The notes under the pieces: generated by a model
Seen by the model: only the letters and a program-made list of their open reading frames with translations
What the model was told of the DNA's origin: nothing
The model's database searches: none
Position numbers and translations under genes: made by a program
From: Candidatus Nanopelagicales bacterium
GTDB taxonomy: Bacteria > Actinomycetota > Actinomycetes > S36-B12 > UBA5976
NCBI GenBank assembly: GCA_021742025.1
Contig: JAIOWT010000010.1
Location: 1-22,334, forward strand
Reading direction: 5' to 3'
Length of the DNA stretch: 22,334 nt
Part shown: positions 15,087-21,733 of the stretch, in pieces
Numbering within the stretch: the stretch's first letter is position 1
Layout of the letters: each line of letters opens with the position of its first letter

Positions 15087-15737
15087 ATGGCAATTCCAAT
15101 TCGCGTGCCCCACAGTGCGCAAAGCAAGCCAGTTGCAAAAGCAAACCGCAAGACTCAGGATCCAAGACTTTGGCTCGGCATTCTATTTATGATTGCCGCG
15201 ATGATTGTCGGTCAGCTAGTCGTGAGTGGAGCCTCAGCTCGAGTTCCTGCAGTGGTTATCAACGCAAACATTGCCCAAGGGGCACTAATTCGGGATACCG
15301 ATGTCAGCTCAGTTCAGGTCTCAGTGCCCTCAATTGAAAATTTGATTTCAGTCCCAAGCGAAGTTATCGGAAAGGTTGCAAGTAGAGATTTGTTTGCCGG
15401 CGACTTGATCAGCGCGCATTCGATCTCAACCGGATTTGCCGCCGATGCTCGCAACGTAAGCGTGCCAATCCGTGCAGGTCATTTGCCGCAAGTAAACCCA
15501 GGCGAAAAGGTAGACATCTGGATGACTCCAAGTGTTGATGGGGTGGCACTTCCTGGTCCAGCAAGCTTGATTATTCCAAGTGCCGTAATTGCGGCTGCAC
15601 CAGAATTCATTGATGCGGGGATGGACACCTCGGTAACCGTTTTGATCTCGCAAGACCAAGTGCAGGTTTTAGTGCAAGCTATGCGGGATGGCGTAATTGA
15701 TTTAGTTGCAATCCCAGTTACTGGCAATGAACTATGA
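15087..15737 (+). CDS. SAF domain protein (CpaB/RcpC-like)
   Basis: A 216-aa protein with a cytoplasmic basic N-terminus, one membrane helix at about 27-47 (LWLGILFMIAAMIVGQLVV) and then an extracytoplasmic SAF domain. The SAF part runs from about 53 to 115: VVINANIAQGALIRDTDVSSVQV, then VIGKVASRDLFAGDLISAHS. A second beta-rich part (NVSVPIRAGHLP ... GEKVDIW) follows, as in CpaB/RcpC pilus-assembly proteins. A very strong GGGGGA lies upstream of the ATG. The stop overlaps the start of the CpaE-like gene by 4 bp (ATGA), so the two are translated together. In Tad/Flp pilus loci CpaB stabilises the secretion channel; no other Tad gene follows here. Confidence 0.85.
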   Translation: MAIPIRVPHSAQSKPVAKANRKTQDPRLWLGILFMIAAMIVGQLVVSGASARVPAVVINANIAQGALIRDTDVSSVQVSVPSIENLISVPSEVIGKVASRDLFAGDLISAHSISTGFAADARNVSVPIRAGHLPQVNPGEKVDIWMTPSVDGVALPGPASLIIPSAVIAAAPEFIDAGMDTSVTVLISQDQVQVLVQAMRDGVIDLVAIPVTGNEL

Positions 15738-16963
15738 AGAACTTAATCGTGGCTCTTGGATTAGTAGATTGGGAAGCTCAATTTGTTAGTGGTTTAGGCC
15801 ACCCAATGTTTGGCATGCAAGTTCATCGACGATGTGTTGATGGCGTCGATATTCGCGCTGCCGTTCAAGTCAGTGATTGTCAGGCAGTCATAGTTTCTGA
15901 TGCCACGCTTCGGATAAATGGGGATCTAATTGCTGAGCTTTCTGAAAAGAACATTCAGTTAATTGCGATAACTTCCGACATCGCTTACTGGCACGAACTT
16001 GGGGCTAGTCAGTGCATAGAACTTGATACAAAGAACCCGCTGTCATGCATTAAGCAAGTATCAGAATTAGTTCGGGGTGAAAAGCAATCCATTGAACCAC
16101 CGGCAGAACCAAAGGGGTTACTTATCGCGGTAGCCGGATTCGGTGGTGCGTGTGGCAGAACTACGGCAGTAAAAGAAATTGGCTGGCAGCTTTCGAAATT
16201 GGGTGCCCGCACCTGCATGGTTGATGCGGATACTTATGGACCCTCACTTGATCAAGAGCTCGGATTTGAACCAAGTCAAAATGGGCTACTTGAACTTTGT
16301 CGATCAATAGAGCGAAAGAAAACAGAAATCCAAACTCACTTCGATTTACTTCCTTTGGCGTCGGATAATTTGTCGCTAGTGGCTGGATTGCCGAGAATAT
16401 CTCGCTGGACAGATTTGCGGGTGTCCACACTCAGAGATTTATGGCGAAAATCTAGAGAGACTTTTGACGCAGTTATTACCGATGTTGGTGCTGTGTTAGA
16501 AGTTGACCACAGTCTTATGCATGAAACTTCGTTACCTCGTCGCCATGCTGCATCATTAACTGCGCTGGAATCTGCATCCGTAACCCTGATTTGTGCCAGG
16601 GCAGATCAGGTTGGAATCGCCAGACTTGTTCGGGGCTACTTAGAGTTTCATGAATTGTTTGCACATTCAGATGTACATGTTTTGCTTTGGGGTGTGACAA
16701 GTGATTCACAAAGCAAAGATGTCAGGGCTGCAGTCAGCCGTCACACTGGAATCGAATCAATATTTCACACGACTTATGACTTCGACGCAATGCGTAAAGC
16801 GGTTCAGCAGAGTACCTTTATCGGCAGCCTAGATTCAAAAAACTCAATTACAAAAGAGTTCGAATCGATTTCAAAAATTATCTATCAAAATCTCGAACTT
16901 CAAAGCAAAACAAACAATCGCAATCAAAAGTCGAAACGGATTTCGTTAAAACGTGCGGCGTAG
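15734..16963 (+). CDS. CpaE-like / MinD-superfamily ATPase (Rv3660c-like)
   Basis: A 409-aa protein with a degenerate receiver-like N-terminal part (about 1-115) and a SIMIBI-class ATPase domain (about 128-385). The P-loop reads GFGGACGRTT at 135-144. Both lysines of the deviant Walker A motif (KGGxxK) are replaced, by F136 and R142. The A'-motif VDADTYGPSLDQELG (163-177) and ITDVGAVLE are present. Actinobacterial CpaE/Rv3660c proteins commonly have GRT at this place, so ATP binding may persist while hydrolysis is altered. The C-terminus is Lys/Asn-rich. It overlaps the SAF gene by 4 bp. Likely roles are localising a pilus/secretion machine or septum placement; the lack of a following cpaF leaves this open. 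The stop is 7 bp from convergent aspC. Confidence 0.82.
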   Translation: MKNLIVALGLVDWEAQFVSGLGHPMFGMQVHRRCVDGVDIRAAVQVSDCQAVIVSDATLRINGDLIAELSEKNIQLIAITSDIAYWHELGASQCIELDTKNPLSCIKQVSELVRGEKQSIEPPAEPKGLLIAVAGFGGACGRTTAVKEIGWQLSKLGARTCMVDADTYGPSLDQELGFEPSQNGLLELCRSIERKKTEIQTHFDLLPLASDNLSLVAGLPRISRWTDLRVSTLRDLWRKSRETFDAVITDVGAVLEVDHSLMHETSLPRRHAASLTALESASVTLICARADQVGIARLVRGYLEFHELFAHSDVHVLLWGVTSDSQSKDVRAAVSRHTGIESIFHTTYDFDAMRKAVQQSTFIGSLDSKNSITKEFESISKIIYQNLELQSKTNNRNQKSKRISLKRAA

Positions 16964-16970
16964 TGCAGTA

Positions 16971-18167
16971 CTACTTAAGCAAGTCCTGAACTCTTGAAAT
17001 GCCTTCGATTAAATCGTCATCGCCGAGTGCATATGAAAGTCGAATGTATCCAGGTGTTCCAAAAGCTTCGCCCGGTACAACTGCAACTTCGACTTCATCC
17101 AGAATCAATGCTGAAAGTTCAGCCGAAGTTGTTGGAACCTTGCCACGAATCTCTCGACCCAAAATGTTCTTGACAGATGGGTAAACGTAGAACGCACCTT
17201 CGGGCTCTGGGCAATTAACGCCTTCAATTTCGTTTAGCATCTTGGTAATCAGTTTTCTACGTCGATCAAATGCAATTTTCATTTCATCTACTGCAGAAAG
17301 ATCACCGGAGACTGCAGCTAATGCAGCAATCTGGGAAACGTTCGCCACGTTTGATGTGGCGTGTGATTGCAAGTTTGTTGCAGCCTTAACGATGTCGTTA
17401 GGTCCGATCATCCAGCCCACACGCCAGCCGGTCATTGCGTAAGTTTTTGCAACGCCGTTTACAACTATGCACTTGTCTGCTAATTCAGGAACCAAGACAG
17501 GCATTGATGAAAATTCTGCGTCACCGTAAACCAAGTGTTCATAGATTTCATCAGTGACAACCCAGATACCTTTTTCAACGGCCCATTGACCAATCGCTTC
17601 AACTTCAGCAGGGGAGTAAACCGCGCCAGTTGGATTACTTGGTGAAACAAAAACTAAAGCCTTGGTTTTTGGTGTGATTGCTTTTTCAAGCTGAGCAATT
17701 GAAGTGCGGTAACCAGTTGATTCATCAGTCATGATTTCTACTGGGACACCACCAGCTAATCGAATCGATTCTGGATATGTCGTCCAATATGGTGCTGGAA
17801 GTAGTACTTCGTCGCCTGGATCAAGTAATGCTGCAAATGCGTTGTACAAAGCTTGCTTGCCACCGTTGGTGATCAACACTTGACTTGGGTCAACAACCAA
17901 ACCAGAGTCGCGCAAAGTCTTTGCCGCGATCGCTGTCTTTAGTTCAGGCAAACCGCCAGCTGGGGTATAGCGATGCCATTTGGGATCGCGACAAGCTGCA
18001 ACGGCGGCTTCGACGATGTAATCGGGAGTTGGGAAGTCAGGTTCACCGGCGCCAAAGCCAATTACTGGCCGGCCAGCTGCCTTTAATGCCTTAGCTTTAG
18101 CGTCAACAGCTAAGGTCGCGGACTCTGCAATGGCCCCAATTCGGGCGGAAACTCTAGGTTTGTTCAC
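16971..18167 (-). CDS. aspC: Aspartate aminotransferase (class I/II PLP-dependent)
   Basis: A 398-aa fold-type I PLP aminotransferase. It transfers the amino group between aspartate and 2-oxoglutarate, linking the TCA cycle to Asp-family amino acids. Motifs: [10 protein letters not shown] (39-48), [11 protein letters not shown] (100-110), [10 protein letters not shown] (175-184), [12 protein letters not shown] (204-215), and [17 protein letters not shown], whose K241 is the Schiff-base lysine. RLSYALG near the end contains the carboxylate-binding Arg. The subgroup is the bacterial type Ib enzyme. The ATG is at 18167, with no good Shine-Dalgarno. It is divergent from tRNA-Trp/secE, a neighbour arrangement common in actinobacteria. 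Confidence 0.94.
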   Translation of the reverse strand: MNKPRVSARIGAIAESATLAVDAKAKALKAAGRPVIGFGAGEPDFPTPDYIVEAAVAACRDPKWHRYTPAGGLPELKTAIAAKTLRDSGLVVDPSQVLITNGGKQALYNAFAALLDPGDEVLLPAPYWTTYPESIRLAGGVPVEIMTDESTGYRTSIAQLEKAITPKTKALVFVSPSNPTGAVYSPAEVEAIGQWAVEKGIWVVTDEIYEHLVYGDAEFSSMPVLVPELADKCIVVNGVAKTYAMTGWRVGWMIGPNDIVKAATNLQSHATSNVANVSQIAALAAVSGDLSAVDEMKIAFDRRRKLITKMLNEIEGVNCPEPEGAFYVYPSVKNILGREIRGKVPTTSAELSALILDEVEVAVVPGEAFGTPGYIRLSYALGDDDLIEGISRVQDLLK

Positions 18168-18254
18168 GCGATTAAGTATTGCCTACCAAAGGCGATATGG
18201 CATTACCGGGGGAGGAAATCTGTGGTTTTTACTCCTCCAAAAATGGGTCTAGAC

Positions 18255-18281
18255 TTGACTCTCCGACACAATTCTTAGTCT
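18255..18281 (+). promoter_or_regulatory. Possible promoter of tRNA-Trp / secE
   Basis: TTGACT at 18255-18260 and TAGTCT at 18276-18281 resemble -35 and -10 hexamers, but the spacing is 15 bp, shorter than the usual 17. They lie about 50 bp upstream of the tRNA in the correct orientation. This is tentative. Farther upstream GGAGGA (18211-18216) and TCCTCC (18233-18238) form an inverted repeat around a 16-nt spacer. Confidence 0.3.
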
Positions 18282-18333
18282 GCGTAAGCGTGCCTAGAAA
18301 CAGGTAGGCGAGTGTGGATCGAAATTGTGCCAG

Positions 18334-18406
18334 AGGGTCGTGGCTCAATTGGTAGAGCACCGGTCTCCAAAACCGGTGGTTGGGGGTTCAAGTCCCTCCG
18401 GCCCTG
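18334..18406 (+). tRNA. tRNA-Trp (anticodon CCA)
   Basis: A full cloverleaf can be folded. The acceptor stem AGGGTCG (18334-18340) pairs with CGGCCCT (18399-18405), with one T-G wobble, and G 18406 is the discriminator. The D arm lies in GCTCAATTGGTAGAGC. The anticodon stem CCGGT/ACCGG holds the loop CTCCAAA, giving anticodon CCA. The T arm is GGGGGTTCAAGTCCCTC. CCA is not encoded at the 3' end. Its place just before secE is the usual actinobacterial arrangement. No terminator lies between it and secE. Confidence 0.96.
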
Positions 18407-18469
18407 CAGCAAGAGGCAATAAAGAAGATTTCGAAAGTTAATAAAGTTCCGGCGAAGAAAGGTAAGGCA

Positions 18470-18685
18470 GTGAGCGTTAACACTACTGAACGTCTTGGTT
18501 TGTTTGGTCGCATGTCACTTTTCTTGCGCCAAGTGATGTTCGAGCTGAAAAAAGTAGTTTGGCCAACCAAAGAACAGCTTGTTACTTACACCGCCGTCGT
18601 GGTGGTCTTCGTAACAATCATGGGCCTGATTATCGCCGCTCTTGATTTCGCATTCGTCAAACTTGTTTTACTAGTTTTCGGTTAG
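18470..18685 (+). CDS. secE: Preprotein translocase subunit SecE
   Basis: A 71-aa single-helix SecE, the essential clamp around SecY in the translocon. The hallmark FLRQVMFELKKVVWPTKEQLVTYT (amphipathic helix plus W-P-T hinge) precedes the membrane helix VVVVFVTIMGLIIAALDFAF. The open frame runs upstream to 18380, inside tRNA-Trp, where its residues are only translated T-arm sequence. GTG at 18470 is the first plausible start outside the tRNA, with AAAGG at 18458-18462 seven bases upstream. The leader after the tRNA is only 63 nt, so secE mRNA is probably released by tRNA 3' processing. nusG follows within 21 nt. Confidence 0.93.
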   Translation: MSVNTTERLGLFGRMSLFLRQVMFELKKVVWPTKEQLVTYTAVVVVFVTIMGLIIAALDFAFVKLVLLVFG

Positions 18686-18706
18686 TCGTTAGGTAAGGAA
18701 TTAATC

Positions 18707-19630
18707 GTGTCTGAATCACCGTTCTTAGAGGCAGTAGCTCCAGTTGCAGATGACGCTTCGTCATCGGTTGCCGTTGACATGCCAACTTCTAACGAAGAAG
18801 CAATCGAAGCAACTGATGTTGCCTACGATGGCGCAACTGATGTTGACCTAGACGGCGAAGTCCCGACGACTTCAACTGAAGAAAACTTTGATCTATCTGC
18901 TGTCGTCGAAGCCGAACTAGCAACCGAAGAAGTTGCAGAAGTATTAGCTGAAGTTGAGGAAACAGCCACTGACGTTGCTGCTCCCGAAGCGGCTCCAGCT
19001 GACGAAGACCCATTAGTTGCGTTCCGTGCCCGCTTGGAATCTCAAATTGGCGATTGGTTTGTTATTCACTCTTACGCAGGTTTTGAAAACCGCGTAAAGC
19101 AAAACCTTGAAACTCGCGCAGTCTCCTTAAACATGGAGGACTACATCTACGAAGTAAATGTTCCTACTGAAGAAGTTACTGAGATCAAGAACGGTGTTCG
19201 CAAGCAAGTAAAGCGCAACAAGTTCCCAGGATACGTTTTAGTTCGAATGGATCTAACTGATGAATCGTGGGGCGTAGTTCGTCACACACCGGGTGTAACC
19301 GGATTCGTTGGCCAGGGCCACAACCCAGCCCCACTTTCAATGGATGAGGCTTTTGACATGCTTCGCCCAACTCAGCAGAAAGCAATCGCATCGGTTGCAA
19401 CTGCAGCTGCAGCTTCAGCTGGCGAAAAGGGAACTGGCGCTGCTGGTGCCAAGATCGATATCGATTTGAACATTGGCGATTCCGTAACTGTGGTTGATGG
19501 ACCGTTCGCCACATTGCACGCAACGATTTCCGAGATCAACTTGGATGCACAAAAGGTCGTAGGTCTCGTAGAGATCTTCGGTCGTGAAACTCCTGTGGAA
19601 CTGGGCTTCAACCAGATTCACAAGAACTAA
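18707..19630 (+). CDS. nusG: Transcription termination/antitermination factor NusG
   Basis: A 307-aa NusG. Residues 1 to about 105 are a low-complexity acidic extension rich in Glu, Asp, Ala and Val, as in other actinobacteria but absent in E. coli. The NGN domain spans about 116-220 ([42 protein letters not shown]) and binds RNA polymerase. An Ala/Gly-rich linker (about 222-248) joins it to the KOW domain at about 252-305 ([29 protein letters not shown]), which contacts Rho or ribosomal protein S10. The GTG start at 18707 has AAGGA seven bases upstream. It lies between secE and rplK as expected. Confidence 0.96.
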   Translation: MSESPFLEAVAPVADDASSSVAVDMPTSNEEAIEATDVAYDGATDVDLDGEVPTTSTEENFDLSAVVEAELATEEVAEVLAEVEETATDVAAPEAAPADEDPLVAFRARLESQIGDWFVIHSYAGFENRVKQNLETRAVSLNMEDYIYEVNVPTEEVTEIKNGVRKQVKRNKFPGYVLVRMDLTDESWGVVRHTPGVTGFVGQGHNPAPLSMDEAFDMLRPTQQKAIASVATAAAASAGEKGTGAAGAKIDIDLNIGDSVTVVDGPFATLHATISEINLDAQKVVGLVEIFGRETPVELGFNQIHKN

Positions 19631-19663
19631 AGAAACAACGAAAAGAAAAAGGACGCGATAGAC

Positions 19664-20092
19664 ATGGCCCCAAAGAAAAAGGTCACTGGACTTATCAAGT
19701 TGCAGATCAAGGCCGGAGAAGCAAACCCTGCTCCACCGGTTGGTCCAGCGCTTGGTCAGCACGGTGTAAACATCATGGACTTCTGCAAGGCGTATAACGC
19801 TGCAACAGAGTCACAGCGTGGAAATGTAATTCCAGTTGAAATTACGGTTTACGAAGACCGTTCCTTCGACTTCGTTACAAAGACACCACCAGCAGCACGA
19901 ATGATCCTCAAAGCCGCAGGCATTGAAAAAGGTTCAGGCGTTCCGCACACGAACAAAGTTGCAAACATCAGCCAGGATCAGGTGCGCGAAATCGCCCAGA
20001 CCAAAATGGTTGACCTTAATGCCAATGACATTAATGCAGCAATGAAGATCATCGAAGGAACTGCTCGTTCAATGGGCATCACCGTCGGTTAA
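19664..20092 (+). CDS. rplK: 50S ribosomal protein L11
   Basis: A 142-aa protein of standard L11 length. The N-terminal domain has [20 protein letters not shown], the proline-rich loop that contacts translation factors and thiostrepton. [13 protein letters not shown] follows, and the C-terminal 23S rRNA-binding domain carries the [20 protein letters not shown] linker and GTARSMGI. The ATG is 33 bases after nusG. It forms the GTPase-associated center with L10 and 23S rRNA. Confidence 0.98.
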   Translation: MAPKKKVTGLIKLQIKAGEANPAPPVGPALGQHGVNIMDFCKAYNAATESQRGNVIPVEITVYEDRSFDFVTKTPPAARMILKAAGIEKGSGVPHTNKVANISQDQVREIAQTKMVDLNANDINAAMKIIEGTARSMGITVG

Positions 20093-20157
20093 CAATCCAT
20101 CCCAGTGGAAGAGCACTTCATGCTCGTACCACGAACTCCAATGAAAGAGGAGAAAAC

Positions 20158-20874
20158 ATGAAGCACGGTAAGGCGTACAACAAGTCCGCAGCAACAATTG
20201 ATAAAGACAATCTTTACAGCCCACTAGCCGCAGCCCGTTTGGCAAAAGCTGGAGCGACAAGCTCTAAGTTTGACCAGACCGTTGAAGTAGCAATGCTGCT
20301 TGGCGTGGATCCTCGTAAAGCTGATCAGATGGTGCGAAGCACCGTTAACCTGCCACACGGAACTGGCAAGACCGCACGCGTCTTGGTTATTGCCGCCGGT
20401 GAAAAGGCTGACGAAGCTCGCGCTGCCGGTGCCGATTTCGTTGGCGTCGATGACCTAATCACAAAAATCGAAGGTGGCTGGACTGATTTTGATGCAGTCG
20501 TAGCAACCCCAGATTTGATGGGCAAGGTTGGTCGCCTAGGTAAGGTACTGGGTCCACGTAACTTAATGCCAAATCCCAAGACTGGAACTGTAACTCTTAA
20601 CGTTGGTAAAGCAGTTGAAGATATCAAGGGTGGAAAGATCGAATTCCGCGTTGATAAGCATTCAAACTTGCACTTCATCATCGGTAAGGCGTCCTTCACA
20701 GAACAACAGCTAGTCGAGAACTATGCAGCTGCCCTGGACGAAGTACTTCGCGTGAAGCCATCCTCTTCAAAGGGTCGCTACATCAAGAAAGCAGTAATTT
20801 CCACAACTATGGGCGTTGGAATTCAAGTTGATCCAAACAAAACCCGCAACTTGATGGTTGAAGACGAAGACTAA
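20158..20874 (+). CDS. rplA: 50S ribosomal protein L1
   Basis: A 238-aa protein of normal L1 length. It contains the family core [17 protein letters not shown], the [25 protein letters not shown] signature, and the conserved [20 protein letters not shown] segment. It binds 23S rRNA at the L1 stalk and in many bacteria represses its own operon mRNA. A strong AGAGGAG precedes the ATG at 20158. The gap to rplK is 65 bp and holds nothing evident. A bidirectional terminator follows within about 10 bp, ending the L11-L1 unit before rplJ. Confidence 0.98.
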   Translation: MKHGKAYNKSAATIDKDNLYSPLAAARLAKAGATSSKFDQTVEVAMLLGVDPRKADQMVRSTVNLPHGTGKTARVLVIAAGEKADEARAAGADFVGVDDLITKIEGGWTDFDAVVATPDLMGKVGRLGKVLGPRNLMPNPKTGTVTLNVGKAVEDIKGGKIEFRVDKHSNLHFIIGKASFTEQQLVENYAAALDEVLRVKPSSSKGRYIKKAVISTTMGVGIQVDPNKTRNLMVEDED

Positions 20875-20882
20875 ATCTCTTG

Positions 20883-20918
20883 AAAAAAGACCGGCATCTT
20901 TTGATGTCGGTCTTTTTT
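20883..20918. terminator. Bidirectional Rho-independent terminator after rplA
   Basis: The stem GACCGGCATC (20889-20898) and GATGTCGGTC (20903-20912), with one G-T wobble and a TTTT loop, is preceded by six A (20883-20888) and followed by six T (20913-20918). The A and T tracts let it act on both strands: for rplA (plus) and for the convergent antitoxin-like gene (minus), whose stop codon overlaps the T tract at 20917. It is the strongest terminator in the window. Confidence 0.94.
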
Positions 20919-21207
20919 ATGCCGTTCGCTTTGGTTTACGTTTAGCAATTGATCCATAGCGTTGCCTTGCGGCCTCACCTGAGGTTCCAAGAATTTGTCC
21001 GATCAATTTCCAGGACATGTTTTCCGATCGTGCCTTGACGACCAATTCAGCAATTGAATTTTCTAAAGCTGACTTTTGTTGTCCCGCAGCCCAAAGCGCA
21101 TTAAAAGTTGCAGTATCGACCGCATCTTCAGAACCTGTTGCATAATCCTCAAATTGCTGTGCATAAAAGTCACCATGTTTTATCAACTCACTTAATGATC
21201 TAGGCAT
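20917..21207 (-). CDS. Putative antitoxin / HTH protein of a toxin-antitoxin-like pair
   Basis: A 96-aa protein. The N-terminal half (about 5-60) is predicted helical and acidic. The C-terminal part MSWKLIGQILGTSGEAARQRYG (about 64-85) has the W-x-x-I-G-x-x-L-G-x-(S/T)-x-x-A-A-R-Q-R-(Y/F)-G pattern of a helix-turn-helix seen in many small actinobacterial proteins. A basic tail KRKPKR follows. It overlaps the end of the upstream gene by 8 bp, so the two are translated together. A small protein carrying a DNA-binding helix next to a short basic protein suggests an antitoxin, but this is inference from layout and family resemblance. The other possibility is an ordinary regulatory pair. Confidence 0.72.
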   Translation of the reverse strand: MPRSLSELIKHGDFYAQQFEDYATGSEDAVDTATFNALWAAGQQKSALENSIAELVVKARSENMSWKLIGQILGTSGEAARQRYGSIAKRKPKRTA

Positions 21208-21439
21208 TGTGTCTCACAAACCCTTTCCGTAGTCGCATCGCATGAACGATGACCCACTCTTGTTCAATCTTGACGATTCCCAGCTCAAGCAAGTTTCCAT
21301 TTTGAGCAGGACCGACGTAGACCAAGCCATCTTTAGCGTGGGTTCGAACTTCCATGAAGTTTCGATATGCATGAAAGATGTCGGATTGCGTGATGCCGTG
21401 CTTATAAGCACTTTGAAGAATCCTTGGTTCGCTGGCCAC
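21200..21439 (-). CDS. Putative toxin of a toxin-antitoxin-like pair
   Basis: A 79-aa protein that starts with GTG at 21439. Its sequence (ILQSAYKHGITQSDIFHAY, VYVGPAQNGNLLELGIV, WVIVHAMRLRKGF) follows the pattern of a small actinobacterial family: a K-H-G-(I/V) helix, a central (Y/L)-x-G-x-x-x-x-G-x-L-L-E strand, and a terminal (I/V)-x-H-A-M-x-x-R-x-x-(F/Y). Such proteins resemble the compact RelE/BrnT-like fold and are often found with an HTH partner, but I cannot place it in a named toxin family. It overlaps the following gene by 8 bp. No Shine-Dalgarno precedes the GTG; one of two palindromes lies 5 bp upstream. It sits oppositely oriented in the rplA-rplJ gap. Confidence 0.7.
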   Translation of the reverse strand: MASEPRILQSAYKHGITQSDIFHAYRNFMEVRTHAKDGLVYVGPAQNGNLLELGIVKIEQEWVIVHAMRLRKGFVRHNA

Positions 21440-21444
21440 GCCGA

Positions 21445-21488
21445 CAAGTTAACTTGCATGGATTTACTATAACAAGTTAACTTGTCAA
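21445..21488 (-). promoter_or_regulatory. Twin-palindrome operator and promoter of the toxin-antitoxin-like pair
   Basis: The perfect 12-bp palindrome CAAGTTAACTTG occurs at 21445-21456 and at 21473-21484 (the second extends to ACAAGTTAACTTGT, 21472-21485), with centres 28 bp apart. On the minus strand TTGACA (21488-21483) overlaps the distal copy. Either TAAATC (21466-21461, spacing 16) or TATAGT (21471-21466, spacing 11, too short for TTGACA) could be the -10. The proximal copy ends 5 bp before the GTG at 21439. This is the classical layout of an autoregulated module, and the same DNA lies upstream of the divergent rplJ leader. Confidence 0.7.
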
Positions 21489-21662
21489 TTTGTGTAAAGT
21501 TTTCCCTTGTGGAAATCGAGCGAAGACTGACCGTTTTGACTTGGCGGGTCCCCAGCACCTAAAGTTCAAGAGAACAAACCGAAGACCGCCGGTCCTTACT
21601 GGGAAACCAAAAGGGCTAAGGCTCCTGAAGTCGGAGCGCCAGCGTAGGTGAAGTAAGAGATT

Positions 21663-21677
21663 CAACTCATTGAGTTG
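21663..21677 (+). repeat. Short palindromic hairpin in the rplJ leader
   Basis: CAACTCA and TGAGTTG flank a single T at 21670. In RNA this would be a 5-bp stem CAACT/AGTTG with a 5-nt loop, just upstream of the attenuator. It may be part of the regulatory switch. Confidence 0.4.
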
Positions 21678-21684
21678 TTTTCAT

Positions 21685-21708
21685 GCCTCGCTTACGCGGG
21701 GCTTTTTT
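21685..21708 (+). terminator. Attenuator hairpin upstream of rplJ
   Basis: GCCTCGC (21685-21691) pairs with GCGGGGC (21696-21702) over a TTAC loop, with one T-G pair, followed directly by six T (21703-21708). It is a textbook intrinsic terminator 25 nt before the rplJ start codon. In that place it probably acts as an attenuator controlled by the L10 leader rather than a terminator for another gene. Confidence 0.86.
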
Positions 21709-21733
21709 CATGGGCCATTACATAAGGAGCACC

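Larger units (their letters stand above)
21541..21708 (+). ncRNA. Ribosomal protein L10 leader (rplJ-rplL autoregulatory element)
   Basis: The region before rplJ folds into nested helices. Closing helix: TTGGCG (21541-21546) with CGCCAG (21637-21642). A second: GGT (21547-21549) with ACC (21606-21608) and CCCAG (21551-21555) with CTGGG (21599-21603). Inside are hairpins GTTC/GAAC (21564-21575) and GACC/GGTC (21584-21594). A further hairpin is GCTCC (21621-21625) with GGAGC (21633-21637). CACCT (21556-21560) with AGGTG (21646-21650) is an alternative pairing. The position and architecture fit the L10 leader, where L10(L12)4 binds and represses rplJ-rplL. The fold was drawn by hand; the exact boundaries are uncertain. 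Confidence 0.72.

Noticed and set aside
18380..18469. SecE N-terminal extension starting inside tRNA-Trp
   Set aside because: The extra residues are translated tRNA T-arm and leader sequence.
21536..21565. TTGACT and TAAAGT, 18 bp apart, as the rplJ promoter
   Set aside because: Transcription would begin near 21572, cutting off the 5' side of the leader's main helices; an upstream start is more consistent, although this pair is not excluded.
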